NCBI RefSeq assembly: GCF_900115955.1 | Contig: NZ_FOYL01000005.1 | Coordinates: 372,001-436,000, forward strand | DNA length: 64,000 bases | Reading direction: 5' to 3' | Origin: Lentzea waywayandensis | Lineage (GTDB): Bacteria > Actinomycetota > Actinomycetes > Mycobacteriales > Pseudonocardiaceae | Shown here: in pieces, positions 11,906 through 20,988 of the stretch | How the letters are laid out: the number at the start of each line of letters is the position of its first letter | Numbering within the stretch: the first letter of the stretch is position 1 | The notes under the pieces: generated by a model | Told to the model about the DNA's origin: nothing | The model's input: only the letters and a program-made list of their open reading frames with translations | Databases searched by the model: none | Made by a program: the position numbers and the translations under genes

Positions 11906-13010
11906 TCCGGTCCAACGCCTGATCGATCTCCTCCGGAGTGACGAAGTAGTGCGGGGAGGCCCGCACTACTTCGTCCAGACCTCGCCTGGTCATGTCGAAC
12001 ATCGTCGACGCGCGCTGCGACACCGTGACGGCGACGTCGCGCTGCCAGAGCCGGTCCTTGAGCTCCATCGCCGGCACCCGGTCGCTCGTGAACGTGACGA
12101 TGCCCGCCTGCCGTTCGCCGAGGTCCTGGACGGTGATGCCGGGGATGCTCGCGAGCCCCGCGCGCAAACGCTTGGCGCGGTCCCCCACCTCGGCCTCGAT
12201 GACGTCCAGGCCCTTGGCCAGCGCGTACCGGGCGGCGGCGATCATGCCCAGCCGGTCCGCGACGCTGTACTCCCACAGCTCGAACACCCGCGCGTCGTCC
12301 CGCGGCCGGTAGCGGTCGGGCGCGACCCACTCCGCCGCGCTGTGGTCCATCAGGCGCGGCTTCAGCCTGCGACGCACCTCGTCCCGCACCACCAGCGCGC
12401 CCGTGCCGCGGGGTCCGCGCAGCCATTTGCGGCCGGTGCAGACGAGCATGTCGTAGTCGTGGTGGCGCAGATCGATCTGGCCGGTCGACTGGCAGGCGTC
12501 GAGCAGCACCAGCGCGCCGACCTCTCGCGCCTTCGCGGTGACCTCGTCGACCGGGTTGACCAGACCGCCGTTCGTGGGCACGTGCACGAGCGAGATCAGC
12601 TTGACCCGCTCGTCCAGTTCCAGGGCGCCGACGTCGAGCTGCCCGTGCCGGTCGGACGGCATCACCTCGATCGTCGCGCCGGTCTCCTCGGCGCGGCGCA
12701 GCATCGGCACCGCGTTGCCGCCGTACTCGACCTCGGTGACCAGGATCCGGTCGCCCTTCGCCAGCGGGACGGCGTCGAAAGCCGTGAGCCACGACCGGGT
12801 CGCGCTGTCGGTGAACGCGACCTCCGAGGGCTCGCAGCCGAAGAGCTCGGCCAGCACGCCGTAGCCCGCCTCGATGTCGTCACGGCGTTCCGCGGCGGCC
12901 CGGTAGCCGCCGATCTCGGTCTCCCTGCGCAGGTGCCCGACGACCTCGTCCACCACCTCGGCGGGCGGGATCGAGGAACCGGCGCTGTCCAAGAAGATCA
13001 GGTCGCTCAC
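11889..13010 (-). CDS. Class V aminotransferase, desulfurase/EgtE-like
   Basis: Product of 373 aa from the GTG at 13008-13010; a GTG three codons earlier is possible. It is a fold-type I PLP enzyme with ALVLLDACQSTGQIDL (cofactor Asp) and the PLP lysine in VCTGRKWLRGPRGTGAL. The N-terminal pattern (LDSAG, then ETEIGGY) and the RKWLRGPRG stretch resemble EgtE-type ergothioneine C-S lyases more than IscS. However, no other egt genes are nearby, so the assignment stays at family level. It overlaps the end of the convergent carboxypeptidase gene and is divergent from the membrane-protein pair. Confidence 0.85.
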   Translation of the reverse strand: MSDLIFLDSAGSSIPPAEVVDEVVGHLRRETEIGGYRAAAERRDDIEAGYGVLAELFGCEPSEVAFTDSATRSWLTAFDAVPLAKGDRILVTEVEYGGNAVPMLRRAEETGATIEVMPSDRHGQLDVGALELDERVKLISLVHVPTNGGLVNPVDEVTAKAREVGALVLLDACQSTGQIDLRHHDYDMLVCTGRKWLRGPRGTGALVVRDEVRRRLKPRLMDHSAAEWVAPDRYRPRDDARVFELWEYSVADRLGMIAAARYALAKGLDVIEAEVGDRAKRLRAGLASIPGITVQDLGERQAGIVTFTSDRVPAMELKDRLWQRDVAVTVSQRASTMFDMTRRGLDEVVRASPHYFVTPEEIDQALDRISSSR

Positions 13011-13037
13011 CCGCCCCACTGTGCCACCATCGAACTC

Positions 13038-13526
13038 ATGGGGGATCGAACTTTCGGTTACAGCGCACAGGTGAGACCGTTTCTCTGGGTGTTCATCGTG
13101 GTGACACCGCTGGAGATCCTGCTCGTGGAGCTGATCGTGCCGTGGTTCTGGTTGCGGGCCGTGCTGCTGGCGTTCGGGGTGCTCAGCGCGTTGCTGCTCG
13201 GGTGGCAGCTGTGGATGCTCCACAAGTTCAAGCACTCGGTCGACGACCGTTACCTCTGGCTGCGGTACGCGCGTGAGTTCGAATACAGGATTCCCTTGGC
13301 TGCCATCGAAAGCGTGACGCAGGGCACGACGAGCCGGACGTTGCACCGGACGCGGTCCGTTGTGGACGGCACGCTCGTGCTGGAGATCTCCAACTCCACC
13401 AACGTTTCCCTGCGGCTCAACGATCCGCAGGAGATCGACCTGGGCCGGCGCGGCGCGCACGACGTGACGAAGATCGAGTTCTGGACCGACGACCCCGACG
13501 GCATGGTTCGCGCGCTGCGAAAATAG
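13038..13526 (+). CDS. PH-like membrane protein, paralogue 1
   Basis: Product of 162 aa. Two TM helices (residues ~14-33 and ~37-58) sit near the N-terminus, followed by a cytoplasmic beta-rich domain resembling bacterial PH domains. The domain ends in IEFWTDDPDGMVRAL. The next gene has the same layout and ending, so the two are tandem duplicates. The function is unknown. Confidence 0.8.
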   Translation: MGDRTFGYSAQVRPFLWVFIVVTPLEILLVELIVPWFWLRAVLLAFGVLSALLLGWQLWMLHKFKHSVDDRYLWLRYAREFEYRIPLAAIESVTQGTTSRTLHRTRSVVDGTLVLEISNSTNVSLRLNDPQEIDLGRRGAHDVTKIEFWTDDPDGMVRALRK

Positions 13527-13536
13527 GCTCACCGGC

Positions 13537-14028
13537 ATGGTGGAGATCCCCTACGGCAAGCGCATGCGGCCGAGGTACCTGCGGTTCCTGATCATCACGG
13601 CGGTCGGGATCGCGCTGGTCGCGTTCGCCCTGGACATCCCGTGGCTGCTCATCACGCTGATCGTCCTGGGTGTGCTGAACGCGGTCGTGTGCGTGGGCGC
13701 TCTCTACGTGCTGGCCAAGCAGCCGCACACGATCTCCGAGGATGAACTGCGGCTGCGCCAGCTGGGGTTCTTCGACTGGCGCCTTCCGACCTCGGACCTC
13801 GGCGCGGCTCAGGTCGCCGAGCGCACCCACAAGGGGCAGCGCAGCGTCGAGGTGATCGGCGACGCGCTCGTCATCCAGTCGCTGACCAGGACGAACGTGT
13901 CCGTGCCGTTCCACGAGCCGCAGCTGGTGAACCTCGGCAAGACGGGCGTGCGGCGGGTCGAGCGCGTCGAGTTCTGGGCGGACGACCCGGAACGCGCCGT
14001 CCGCGAGATCAACGCCCGGACTACTTAG
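13537..14028 (+). CDS. PH-like membrane protein, paralogue 2
   Basis: Product of 163 aa. It starts 10 bp after paralogue 1 and has the same organisation: two N-terminal TM helices (~17-35 and ~38-58) and a soluble domain ending in VEFWADDPERAVREI. Both share the region around LxLxxPQxxxLGxxGxxxVxxxEFWxDDP. Probably cotranscribed; a membrane heteromer is conceivable. The end overlaps the convergent lipoprotein gene by 8 bp. Confidence 0.8.
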   Translation: MVEIPYGKRMRPRYLRFLIITAVGIALVAFALDIPWLLITLIVLGVLNAVVCVGALYVLAKQPHTISEDELRLRQLGFFDWRLPTSDLGAAQVAERTHKGQRSVEVIGDALVIQSLTRTNVSVPFHEPQLVNLGKTGVRRVERVEFWADDPERAVREINARTT

Positions 14029-15520
14029 GCTCCCACTTCTCCAGGTTCCACCACGGGCCCCAGGCCAGCGCGCCGTAGGAGTTCGGGTCGACGACGGGCT
14101 GGTAGCCGTTCCACGAGTCGCGCATCACGTACGCGTGCTCGGGGAAGACCAGCACCGCCATCGACGGCGTGGCGATGAAGGCCTGCTGGAAGAGCTTGTA
14201 CGCCACCGCGCGCTGCGCCGGGTCGATGAGCTTGCGGCCGTTCTCGAGCGCGGCGTCGGCGGCGGGGCTGCCCTGGCCGCGCAGGTCATAGAGCATCAGG
14301 TCGGGGTCGAACGGCGAGCCCTCGCCGTACAGGAGCGCGTCCTGGGCCATCCGCGGCCGGATCGCCTCCCACGACAGGCCCGCGAGCTGCACGTCGACGC
14401 CCACGGCCTTGGCGTCGGCCGCGAACGCCGTGGCCAGGTCGGCGCGCAGGTCGTCGCCCAGCGGGTACATCAGCGTGAAACGGGCGGGGACGCCCTCGCG
14501 GACCCGGATGCCGTCCGTGCCGGGCACCCAGCCGCCGACGTCGAGCAGCCGCGTCGCCTCGGACTTGTCGAAGCGGAACTTCGCGGTCGGGTCGAACTCC
14601 TCGGCCAGCGCGTCCGGCACCGGCGTGTACGCGATGGTGCCCTTGCCCTCGAGCAGGCTGTCGATCATGGCCTGGCGGTTCGCGGCGAAGTTCAGCGCGA
14701 GCCGGACGGAGGCGTTGCCGGTGACGGGGTTGGCCGCGGGCAGCCGCACGGCGCGGTAGTCGGCGCTGCGGTGGTAGTTCACCTGGAGACCCGACCTGGA
14801 GGCGAACTGCGTGGCGATCTTGGGCGGCAGCACCGTGCCGTCGAACTCGCCGTCCTGCATGCGGCGGGCACGCTGGTTGTCGTCGGTGACGAAGACGACG
14901 GTCACCTTCTTGACCTTCGGCGCGCCGTCGAAGTAGCCGTCGTTGGACTCCAGCAGCAGCCGGTCGCCCTTCTTCCACTCGGTGACCTTGTACGGGCCGG
15001 TGCCGACCGGCTGACCGGCCGGGTTCGCCTGCTCGCTGGGCAGGACGCCGAGCACGAGCAGGTGCGGGAACGCGGCGTGCACCTGCGTCAGGGTGAAGCG
15101 GACCGTCGAGGGGTCGAGCTGCTCGACGCTCTTGAGCGTGCTGAACCGCTCCTTGACCGGGTTCTGCAGCGCCGCGGTGTAGGTGGCGACCACGTCCTCG
15201 GCGCCGAACGTGCTGCCGTCGGTGAACTTCACGTCGCCGCGCAGCTTGACCGTCCAGCTCAGCCCGTCCGCCGCCGGCGCGGGCAGATCGGCCGCGAGCC
15301 GCGGGGTCAGCGACCCGTCCTGGCGGTGCTCCACGAGCCCGTCGTAGATCTTCGACACGCCCTGCGCGCCGTAGCCGAGCAGCGGGTTCAGCGTGGTCGG
15401 CTCGTCGCGGTCCGCCAGCACGATCGACGTGCCGTTCGACCCACCGTCCGGGCGGGGTGTGGCGGTCTCGGTGCAGCCCGCGACGGCCAGCAACACGACT
15501 AGGAGCAGTGGGGAACGCAC
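14021..15520 (-). CDS. Peptide/nickel ABC transporter substrate-binding lipoprotein
   Basis: Product of 499 aa from the GTG at 15518-15520. The N-terminus is a lipoprotein signal with lipobox LAVAGC, so the mature protein is anchored to the outer face of the membrane. The body is a family 5 solute-binding protein: EPTTLNPLLGYG, DGLSWTVKLRGDVKFTDGS, VGTGPYKVTEWKKGDRLLLE and the C-terminal W-rich end. No permease or ATPase genes are adjacent, so it is an orphan or works with components elsewhere. The ligand cannot be predicted (oligopeptide, nickel or other). Confidence 0.9.
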   Translation of the reverse strand: MRSPLLLVVLLAVAGCTETATPRPDGGSNGTSIVLADRDEPTTLNPLLGYGAQGVSKIYDGLVEHRQDGSLTPRLAADLPAPAADGLSWTVKLRGDVKFTDGSTFGAEDVVATYTAALQNPVKERFSTLKSVEQLDPSTVRFTLTQVHAAFPHLLVLGVLPSEQANPAGQPVGTGPYKVTEWKKGDRLLLESNDGYFDGAPKVKKVTVVFVTDDNQRARRMQDGEFDGTVLPPKIATQFASRSGLQVNYHRSADYRAVRLPAANPVTGNASVRLALNFAANRQAMIDSLLEGKGTIAYTPVPDALAEEFDPTAKFRFDKSEATRLLDVGGWVPGTDGIRVREGVPARFTLMYPLGDDLRADLATAFAADAKAVGVDVQLAGLSWEAIRPRMAQDALLYGEGSPFDPDLMLYDLRGQGSPAADAALENGRKLIDPAQRAVAYKLFQQAFIATPSMAVLVFPEHAYVMRDSWNGYQPVVDPNSYGALAWGPWWNLEKWEPK

Positions 15521-15544
15521 ACGCCGGACCCTACAGTGATCCCC

Positions 15545-16324
15545 ATGCGCGTCGCCGTGAGTCAGATCAGCTCGACCACCGATCCCCGCTCCAACCTGGA
15601 GCTCGTCCGCGACGCGGTGCGCAGGGCCGAGGGTGCACGGGTCGTTCTGCTGCCCGAGGCGACGATGTGCCGTTTCGGCGTGCCTCTCGGGCCTGTCGCG
15701 GAGCCGTTGGACGGGCCGTGGGCATCGGCGGTGCACGAGATCGCGGCGTCGCACGACGTCGTGGTGGTGGCCGGGATGTTCACGCCTTCCGGTGACCGCG
15801 TGACGAACACGCTTCTGGTGACCGGGCCGGACATCCACGTCGGCTACGACAAGATTCACCTGTTCGACGCGTTCGGGTTCCAGGAGTCGCGGACGGTCGC
15901 GCCAGGCGCCGAGCCGGTGGTGTTCGAGGTGGACGGCGTCACGTTGGGCGTGGCCACCTGCTACGACATCCGCTTCCCCGAGCTCTTCACCACATTGGCC
16001 GACAAGGGCGCGTCCGCCGTGCTGGTCGGGGCGTCGTGGGGTGCCGGGCCGGGCAAGAAGGAGCAGTGGGAACTGCTGGTGCGGGCGCGCGCTCTGGACT
16101 GCACGTCGTTCGTCGTGGCCTGTGGGCAGGCCTATCCCGGTGATCTCGGGTCGTCCGCGCCGACCGGAATCGGCTACTCGACGGTCGCCGACCCGTTCGG
16201 GAACATCGTCGTGCAGCTGTCGGAGCAGCCCTCCGACACGATCGTGGACCTGGATCTCGACTCTGTGGCACGAGCTCGTGAAGTCCTGCCCGTGCTGGCG
16301 AACCGACGCTTGACCTCCAGTTAG
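15545..16324 (+). CDS. Carbon-nitrogen hydrolase (nitrilase superfamily)
   Basis: Product of 259 aa with the full triad: Glu38 (LLPEAT), Lys103 (YDKIHLFD) and Cys139 (TCYDIRFPEL). Length and motifs fit the Nit2/omega-amidase and deaminated-glutathione amidase branch. A substrate such as a keto-glutaramate or metabolite-repair amide is likely but not proven. The ATG at 15545 is preceded by TACAGT (15532-15537) at 7 nt, suggesting a leaderless message; a GTG three codons upstream overlaps that box and is less likely. Confidence 0.92.
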   Translation: MRVAVSQISSTTDPRSNLELVRDAVRRAEGARVVLLPEATMCRFGVPLGPVAEPLDGPWASAVHEIAASHDVVVVAGMFTPSGDRVTNTLLVTGPDIHVGYDKIHLFDAFGFQESRTVAPGAEPVVFEVDGVTLGVATCYDIRFPELFTTLADKGASAVLVGASWGAGPGKKEQWELLVRARALDCTSFVVACGQAYPGDLGSSAPTGIGYSTVADPFGNIVVQLSEQPSDTIVDLDLDSVARAREVLPVLANRRLTSS

Positions 16325-16347
16325 GTCGAGACCACAGGATCGAGGGC

Positions 16348-16773
16348 ATGACGCTTCCCGAACTGCCCTCCTTCGTCCACGACCGCAAGAACCTCGACGG
16401 TTACAAGCTGTACCGCTCCGGCGACCCGCGTGACCGCCGCGAGCCCGGCTGCGTCGTGCTCGTCACCGTCGACACCGACAGCGAGGCGACCGCACGGGCG
16501 TGGGTCGACTCGGTGTTCGTGGCGCTGGCCAGCGAGCCGAACCCGCACCCCGGCGGCATCTCCGCCGCCTTCCACGTCCGGGACGACGGCCGGCGAGTGA
16601 TCAACTACGCGGAGTGGGTCAGCGCCGAGGACCACGTCGACGCGGTGTCGAGCGGCGGCGGTGTCGGCTCGGCGACGGCCGACTGGCGCCGGGTGCAGAA
16701 CTTCCCCGGCGTCCAGCACGTGAGCGTCGAGCGGTACCGGCCGCTAGCGAAGGTCCAGGCCGAGGTCGAGTGA
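16348..16773 (+). CDS. Putative antibiotic-biosynthesis-monooxygenase-type (ABM) domain protein
   Basis: Product of 141 aa with no signal peptide or TM segment. Alternating strands and helices (CVVLVTVDTD, ATARAWVDSVFVAL, ISAAFHVRDDGRRVINYAEWVS, VQHVSVERYRPLA) fit the dimeric alpha/beta-barrel (ABM) fold. In particular, the NYAEW strand followed by a VERYRPL strand is typical of that fold. The biological role is unknown. The last 30 bp overlap the end of nadC on the other strand. Confidence 0.7.
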   Translation: MTLPELPSFVHDRKNLDGYKLYRSGDPRDRREPGCVVLVTVDTDSEATARAWVDSVFVALASEPNPHPGGISAAFHVRDDGRRVINYAEWVSAEDHVDAVSSGGGVGSATADWRRVQNFPGVQHVSVERYRPLAKVQAEVE

Positions 16774-17580
16774 CGGGCTGGAGTGCGTGAGGCCGCCGAC
16801 CGCGAGGTAGTCCACGCCGGTCTCGGCGTACTGGCGGGCCACGTCCAGCGTGAGCCCGCCGGACGCCTCAAGCTTCACCCCGTCCGGACGGACCTTCACG
16901 GCCTGAGCGCACTGCTCGGGCGTGAAGTTGTCCAGCAGCACCAGTTCCGCGCCTTCGGCCAACGCCTCGTCGAGCTGCGCCAGGCTGTCGACCTCGACCT
17001 CCATCAGCAACTCCGGCGCGTGCGCACGGGCCGCCCGGATCGCGGCACCGACCGAACCGGCCGCGGCGACGTGGTTGTCCTTGATCAGGATCGCGTCGCC
17101 GAGACCCATGCGGTGGTTCACGCCGCCGCCGGCCCGCACCGCGTACTTCTGCAGCAAACGCAGGCCCGGCAACGTCTTCCGGGAGTCGCGCACGAAAGCA
17201 CCGGTGCCCTCGATCGCGGTCACCCAGCGGGCGGTCTGCGTGGCGATGCCCGACAGGTGGCAGATCAGGTTCAACGCCGTGCGCTCGACCGTGAGCAGGC
17301 CGCGGGTCGGGCCGGTGAGCACCAGGGCGGGCTCACCGGGGACCGCCTTGTCGCCGTCGGCGGCCTCGGACAGCACCTCGATCTCGGGCAGGTAGCGCTG
17401 GAAAGCGGTGCGTGCCACGGAAACACCGCACAGCACGCCCGCCGCGCGAGGGGTGATCTCGGCGGTGGCGACGGCCTTCTCCGGCACGGTCGCCAGCGTC
17501 GTGGCGTCGAGGCCGTAGCGGAGGTCCTCCTCCAACGCGAGCTGGATGACCCGGTTCGCGTCGTCCCAATCGATGGTCAT
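16744..17580 (-). CDS. nadC: Nicotinate-nucleotide diphosphorylase NadC
   Basis: Product of 278 aa from the ATG at 17578-17580, which overlaps the nadB stop (ATGA). It is quinolinate phosphoribosyltransferase: quinolinate plus PRPP to nicotinate mononucleotide. Signatures are RKTLPGLRLLQKYAV, GGGVNHRMGLGDAILIKDNHV, EVEVDSLAQLDEAL and DYLAVGGLTHS. Third gene of the de novo NAD operon nadA-nadB-nadC. Confidence 0.97.
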   Translation of the reverse strand: MTIDWDDANRVIQLALEEDLRYGLDATTLATVPEKAVATAEITPRAAGVLCGVSVARTAFQRYLPEIEVLSEAADGDKAVPGEPALVLTGPTRGLLTVERTALNLICHLSGIATQTARWVTAIEGTGAFVRDSRKTLPGLRLLQKYAVRAGGGVNHRMGLGDAILIKDNHVAAAGSVGAAIRAARAHAPELLMEVEVDSLAQLDEALAEGAELVLLDNFTPEQCAQAVKVRPDGVKLEASGGLTLDVARQYAETGVDYLAVGGLTHSSPSLDLGLDLR

Positions 17581-19190
17581 GCGACGCCCTCTGCGAGAAC
17601 AGGATCGGCCAGCACGGGCTGACCGGTCGGGGTGAGCCGGACGAGCTGACTGCGTTGCCACGCCTGCGAACGCTCGGTGAAGTCCGTGCGGACGTGGCAG
17701 CCACGAGACTCGGTGCGTTGCTGGGCCGCCGCGATCAGGGCGCGGGCGGCCATGGTCAGCGCCGCGTCCTCGACCAGTTCGCGCGACTCCAGCTGCTTGT
17801 CCACAGTGGACACGTCAAGCACCGAGCCGACGACGGCCAGACCTTCGGCGTCACGGCCGATCGCGGCGTAGCGGGACATCACGCGCTGAAGCAGGTCGCG
17901 GTCCGCCACGGGCGCGGTCGGCAGCGAGACCTCCACGGCCCGCGCGGGCGCGATCAGGCCGACGGCGAGGTCGGAGGCGACGGCCTCGGCGGCACGGGTG
18001 CCGCAGACCAGGCCTTCGAGCAGGCTGTTGGAGGCCAGGCGGTTCGCGCCGTGCAGGCCGGTGCGGGCGACCTCGCCGACCGCGTACAACCCGGCGACAC
18101 CGGTGCGGCCGTCCACGGTGGACACCACGCCACCACAGGCGAAGTGTGCCGCCGGGGCGACGGGGATCGGGTCCACGGCCGGGTCGATGCCCACCGACAC
18201 GCAGGCCGAGAACACGGTCGGGAAGCGGGTCGCCATGTCGTGCAACGCCGTCGCGTCCAGGAAGACGTGGTCGTCGACACCACCGGGTTCGAGCGCCATG
18301 TGCCGGGTGATCGCGGCCGCCACGACGTCGCGCGGGGCGAGGTCTTCGAGCGGGTGCACGCCCTTCATCACGCGGGCGCCGGTCGCGTCGATCAGCACGG
18401 CGCCCTCGCCGCGCACGGCCTCCGTGACGAGCGGGCAGCGGCCACGTGCGCCACGGCCCGTGTAGAGGACGGTCGGGTGGAACTGGATGAACTCGACGTC
18501 GGCCGCCACCGCGCCGGCGCGCAGAGCCAGTGCCAGACCGTCCCCCGTCGCCACCGAGGGGTTCGAGGTCGCCTGGTACATCTGGCCGAGGCCGCCGGTC
18601 GCCAGCAGCACGGCGGGCGCGGTCAGCACGCCCGGCACGCCGTTGCCGTCCAGCACCAGCAGTCCGGCGACGGCGCCGAGCGGCGTCTTCACGGCGTCGA
18701 CAGCGACGTGGTTCTCCAGCAGGGGAACCCGTCCGTCCACAGTGGCCTTGAGCAGTGCGCGTTCGACCTCGGCGCCGGTCGCGTCGCCACCGGAGTGCAC
18801 GACGCGGAACGCGCTGTGGCCGCCTTCGCGGGTGCGTTCGAGCAGGCCGTCCGGCTTGGCGTCGAACACGGCACCGCGCTCGCGCAGCCGGGCGACGGCC
18901 GCGGGGCCGTCGGAGATGATCGCCGCGACGGCCACGTCGTCGCAGAGGCCCGCGCCCGCCGTCAGCGTGTCCTCGATGTGCTTCCCGACCGAGTCGCCGA
19001 GGTCGTGCTGGTCCTCCATGACGACGGCGACGCCGCCCTGGGCCCAGCGGGTGTTGCCGTCGTCGCCCGCGGCCTTCGTGACGACCAGGACCCGAAGTCC
19101 CAGCTCACGAGCCCGCAGCGCGGCGGTGAGACCCGCCACGCCCGTGCCGACCACGATCAGGTCGGCTCGCGCCTCCCAGCGCGCGGCCAT
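17577..19190 (-). CDS. nadB: L-aspartate oxidase NadB
   Basis: Product of about 537 aa. It is an FAD enzyme oxidising aspartate to iminoaspartate. It shows VVGTGVAGLTAAL (FAD dinucleotide site), GNTRWAQGGVAVVM, HPLEDLAPRDVVAAAI and YAVGEVARTGLHGANRLASNSLLEGLV. The ATG at 19188-19190 overlaps the nadA stop by one base; a GTG at 19191-19193, overlapping as GTGA, is equally compatible. Cytoplasmic; works with NadA to make quinolinate. Confidence 0.97.
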   Translation of the reverse strand: MAARWEARADLIVVGTGVAGLTAALRARELGLRVLVVTKAAGDDGNTRWAQGGVAVVMEDQHDLGDSVGKHIEDTLTAGAGLCDDVAVAAIISDGPAAVARLRERGAVFDAKPDGLLERTREGGHSAFRVVHSGGDATGAEVERALLKATVDGRVPLLENHVAVDAVKTPLGAVAGLLVLDGNGVPGVLTAPAVLLATGGLGQMYQATSNPSVATGDGLALALRAGAVAADVEFIQFHPTVLYTGRGARGRCPLVTEAVRGEGAVLIDATGARVMKGVHPLEDLAPRDVVAAAITRHMALEPGGVDDHVFLDATALHDMATRFPTVFSACVSVGIDPAVDPIPVAPAAHFACGGVVSTVDGRTGVAGLYAVGEVARTGLHGANRLASNSLLEGLVCGTRAAEAVASDLAVGLIAPARAVEVSLPTAPVADRDLLQRVMSRYAAIGRDAEGLAVVGSVLDVSTVDKQLESRELVEDAALTMAARALIAAAQQRTESRGCHVRTDFTERSQAWQRSQLVRLTPTGQPVLADPVLAEGVA

Positions 19191-20209
19191 CACTCACCGC
19201 CGCCGGGCTTGCCGATCTCGATCATGCGCTGCACGGCGCCCTGGGCGCGCTTGGCGGTCTCCAGGTCCACGTGCACCTCGTCCAGGCCGTCGCGCACGCA
19301 CCGCAGCAGCGCGGCCGGCGTGATCATCTTCATGTAGGTGCAGGACGCGCGGTCATTCACGGCGCGGAAGTCGATCTCCGGGGCGGCCTTGCGCAGCTGG
19401 TGCAGCATGCCGATCTCGGTCGCGACGAGCACCTTGGTGGCCTTCGTGCTGCGGGCCGCGGTGATCATGTCGCCGGTCGAGAGGATCTTGACCTTCTCCG
19501 CCGGGACGATGCCCTCGCCGCTCAGGTACAGCGCGCTCGTCGCGCAGCCGCACTCCGGGTGGATGAAGAGGTCCGCCTCCGGGTTCGCCGCGGCGCGCTC
19601 GGCCAGCTCGGGGCCGTTGATGCCGGCGTGGACGTGACACTCACCCGCCCAGATGTGCATGTTCTCGCGTCCGGTCTCGCGCTTGACGTGCGCGCCCAGG
19701 AACTGGTCCGGGCAGAACAGCACCTCGCGGTCGGCCGGGATCGAGCGCACCACGTCGACGGCGTTCGAGGACGTGCAGCAGATGTCCGTCTCGGCCTTCA
19801 CCTCGGCCGTGGTGTTCACGTAGGACACGACGACCGCGCCGGGGTGCTCGGCCTTCCACTCGCGCAGCTGCGCGCCGGTGATCGAGTCGGCGAGCGAGCA
19901 GCCCGCGCGCTCGTCCGGGATCAGCACGGTCTTCTGCGGCGCGAGGATCTTCGCGGTCTCGGCCATGAAGTGCACGCCGCAGAAGATGATGGTCTGCGCG
20001 TCGGACTGCGCGGCGATCCGGCTCAGCGCGAGGGAGTCGCCGGTGTGATGGGCGATGTCCTGGATCTCGGGCAGCTGGTAGTTGTGCGCCAGGATGACGG
20101 CGTCGCGCTCCTCGGCGAGGCGCAGCACCTCGTCTCGCCACGCGGCGTTCGGCTCGACTCCGCCGTACACACCCGACGCGGTTCGCTCCACGGTTGCGGT
20201 AGCGACCAT
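19190..20209 (-). CDS. nadA: Quinolinate synthase NadA
   Basis: Product of 339 aa; GGAGG lies 6 nt before the ATG at 20207-20209. It condenses iminoaspartate with dihydroxyacetone phosphate using a [4Fe-4S] cluster. Cluster cysteine candidates are in ERAGCSLAD (~104), [10 protein letters not shown] (~144/145) and [33 protein letters not shown] is the NadA N-terminal signature. First gene of the operon, divergent from nrtR; repression by NrtR is expected. Confidence 0.97.
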   Translation of the reverse strand: MVATATVERTASGVYGGVEPNAAWRDEVLRLAEERDAVILAHNYQLPEIQDIAHHTGDSLALSRIAAQSDAQTIIFCGVHFMAETAKILAPQKTVLIPDERAGCSLADSITGAQLREWKAEHPGAVVVSYVNTTAEVKAETDICCTSSNAVDVVRSIPADREVLFCPDQFLGAHVKRETGRENMHIWAGECHVHAGINGPELAERAAANPEADLFIHPECGCATSALYLSGEGIVPAEKVKILSTGDMITAARSTKATKVLVATEIGMLHQLRKAAPEIDFRAVNDRASCTYMKMITPAALLRCVRDGLDEVHVDLETAKRAQGAVQRMIEIGKPGGGE

Positions 20210-20230
20210 CACTGCCTCCTCGATCCGGGG

Positions 20231-20267
20231 TTTTCGCCTACTGGTCGAAAACGTGGCCGATAGTATC
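20231..20267. promoter_or_regulatory. Shared nadA/nrtR promoter with two palindromes
   Basis: GATAGTATC (20259-20267) is a 4-1-4 palindrome holding TAGTAT on the plus strand and TACTAT on the minus strand, so it can act as a -10 box both ways. The plus-strand copy lies 7 nt before the nrtR GTG. A second inverted repeat, TTTTCG and CGAAAA separated by 9 bp (20231-20251), lies between it and nadA. Either could be the NrtR operator; which one cannot be decided from one locus. Confidence 0.5.
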
Positions 20268-20273
20268 AGCCAG

Positions 20274-20978
20274 GTGGCAGGTGTGGGGCACGAAGTTCTG
20301 GCCGCTGTGTTGCGGGTGAGAGGTGCGTCACTCCAGGTCATGCTGTGGGAGCGCGCACGGGAACCACACGCTCACCGCTGGTCGCTGCCCGGTGGGGAGC
20401 TGCGGGTGGACGAGGACGTCGAGTCCTCCATCCGGCGTCAGCTGGCGGAGAAAGTCGACGTGCGACAGTTGTCACACGTCGAGCAGCTCGCCGTTTTCAG
20501 CGCCCCGGACCGCGTTCCCGGTCCCCGTGTCGTGGCGACGGCGTTCCTCGGACTGGTCCCTTCGGACGTCGATCCGGAGCGGCCGGCCGACACGGAGTGG
20601 CACTGCGTGGAGAAGCTTCCGCTGATGGCGTTCGACCACGCCTCGATCGTGCATCGAGCACGGCACAGGCTGGGCTCGAAGCTGTCGTACACGAACATCG
20701 GCTTCGCCCTCGCGCCACCGGAGTTCACGATCTCCCTGCTGCGCGACCACTACTCGGCGGCGCTGGGCTACCGCGTGTCCGCCACGAACCTGCAACGCGT
20801 GCTCTCACGCCGGTTGTTGCTGGAGCCCACGGGTGGTACCGCTCCCCCCGGCCCGTCCGGCGGCCGTCCGGCAGCGCTGTTCCGGTTCAGCGCCAAGGGA
20901 ATCTTGGTCACCGATCCGTTCGCCGTGCTCAGACCGCCCGGATCCGGCCGTCCGGCGGGCGGCGGAGGCACCACGTAA
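20274..20978 (+). CDS. nrtR: NrtR-type Nudix-related regulator of NAD synthesis
   Basis: Product of 234 aa. Residues ~1-140 are Nudix-like, but the Nudix box is degenerate: [20 protein letters not shown] carries Arg-Gln-Leu-Ala-Glu-Lys where the catalytic consensus has Arg-Glu-x-x-Glu-Glu, so hydrolysis is unlikely. Residues ~150-225 form a winged helix ([24 protein letters not shown], then [14 protein letters not shown]). This is the NrtR layout, in which the Nudix part senses ADP-ribose or NAD-related ligands. Divergence from nadABC supports the call. The GTG at 20274 fits a leaderless start. The C-terminal tail is Gly/Pro-rich. Confidence 0.87.
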   Translation: MAGVGHEVLAAVLRVRGASLQVMLWERAREPHAHRWSLPGGELRVDEDVESSIRRQLAEKVDVRQLSHVEQLAVFSAPDRVPGPRVVATAFLGLVPSDVDPERPADTEWHCVEKLPLMAFDHASIVHRARHRLGSKLSYTNIGFALAPPEFTISLLRDHYSAALGYRVSATNLQRVLSRRLLLEPTGGTAPPGPSGGRPAALFRFSAKGILVTDPFAVLRPPGSGRPAGGGGTT

Positions 20979-20988
20979 CGTTGGGCGC

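Noticed and set aside
17655..19337. 560-codon open frame opposite nadB
   Set aside because: Shadow of nadB; rich in Arg, Gly and His with no motifs.
20274..20978. Ordinary Nudix hydrolase
   Set aside because: The Nudix box lacks key Glu residues and a winged helix follows; the nadA neighbourhood fits NrtR instead.
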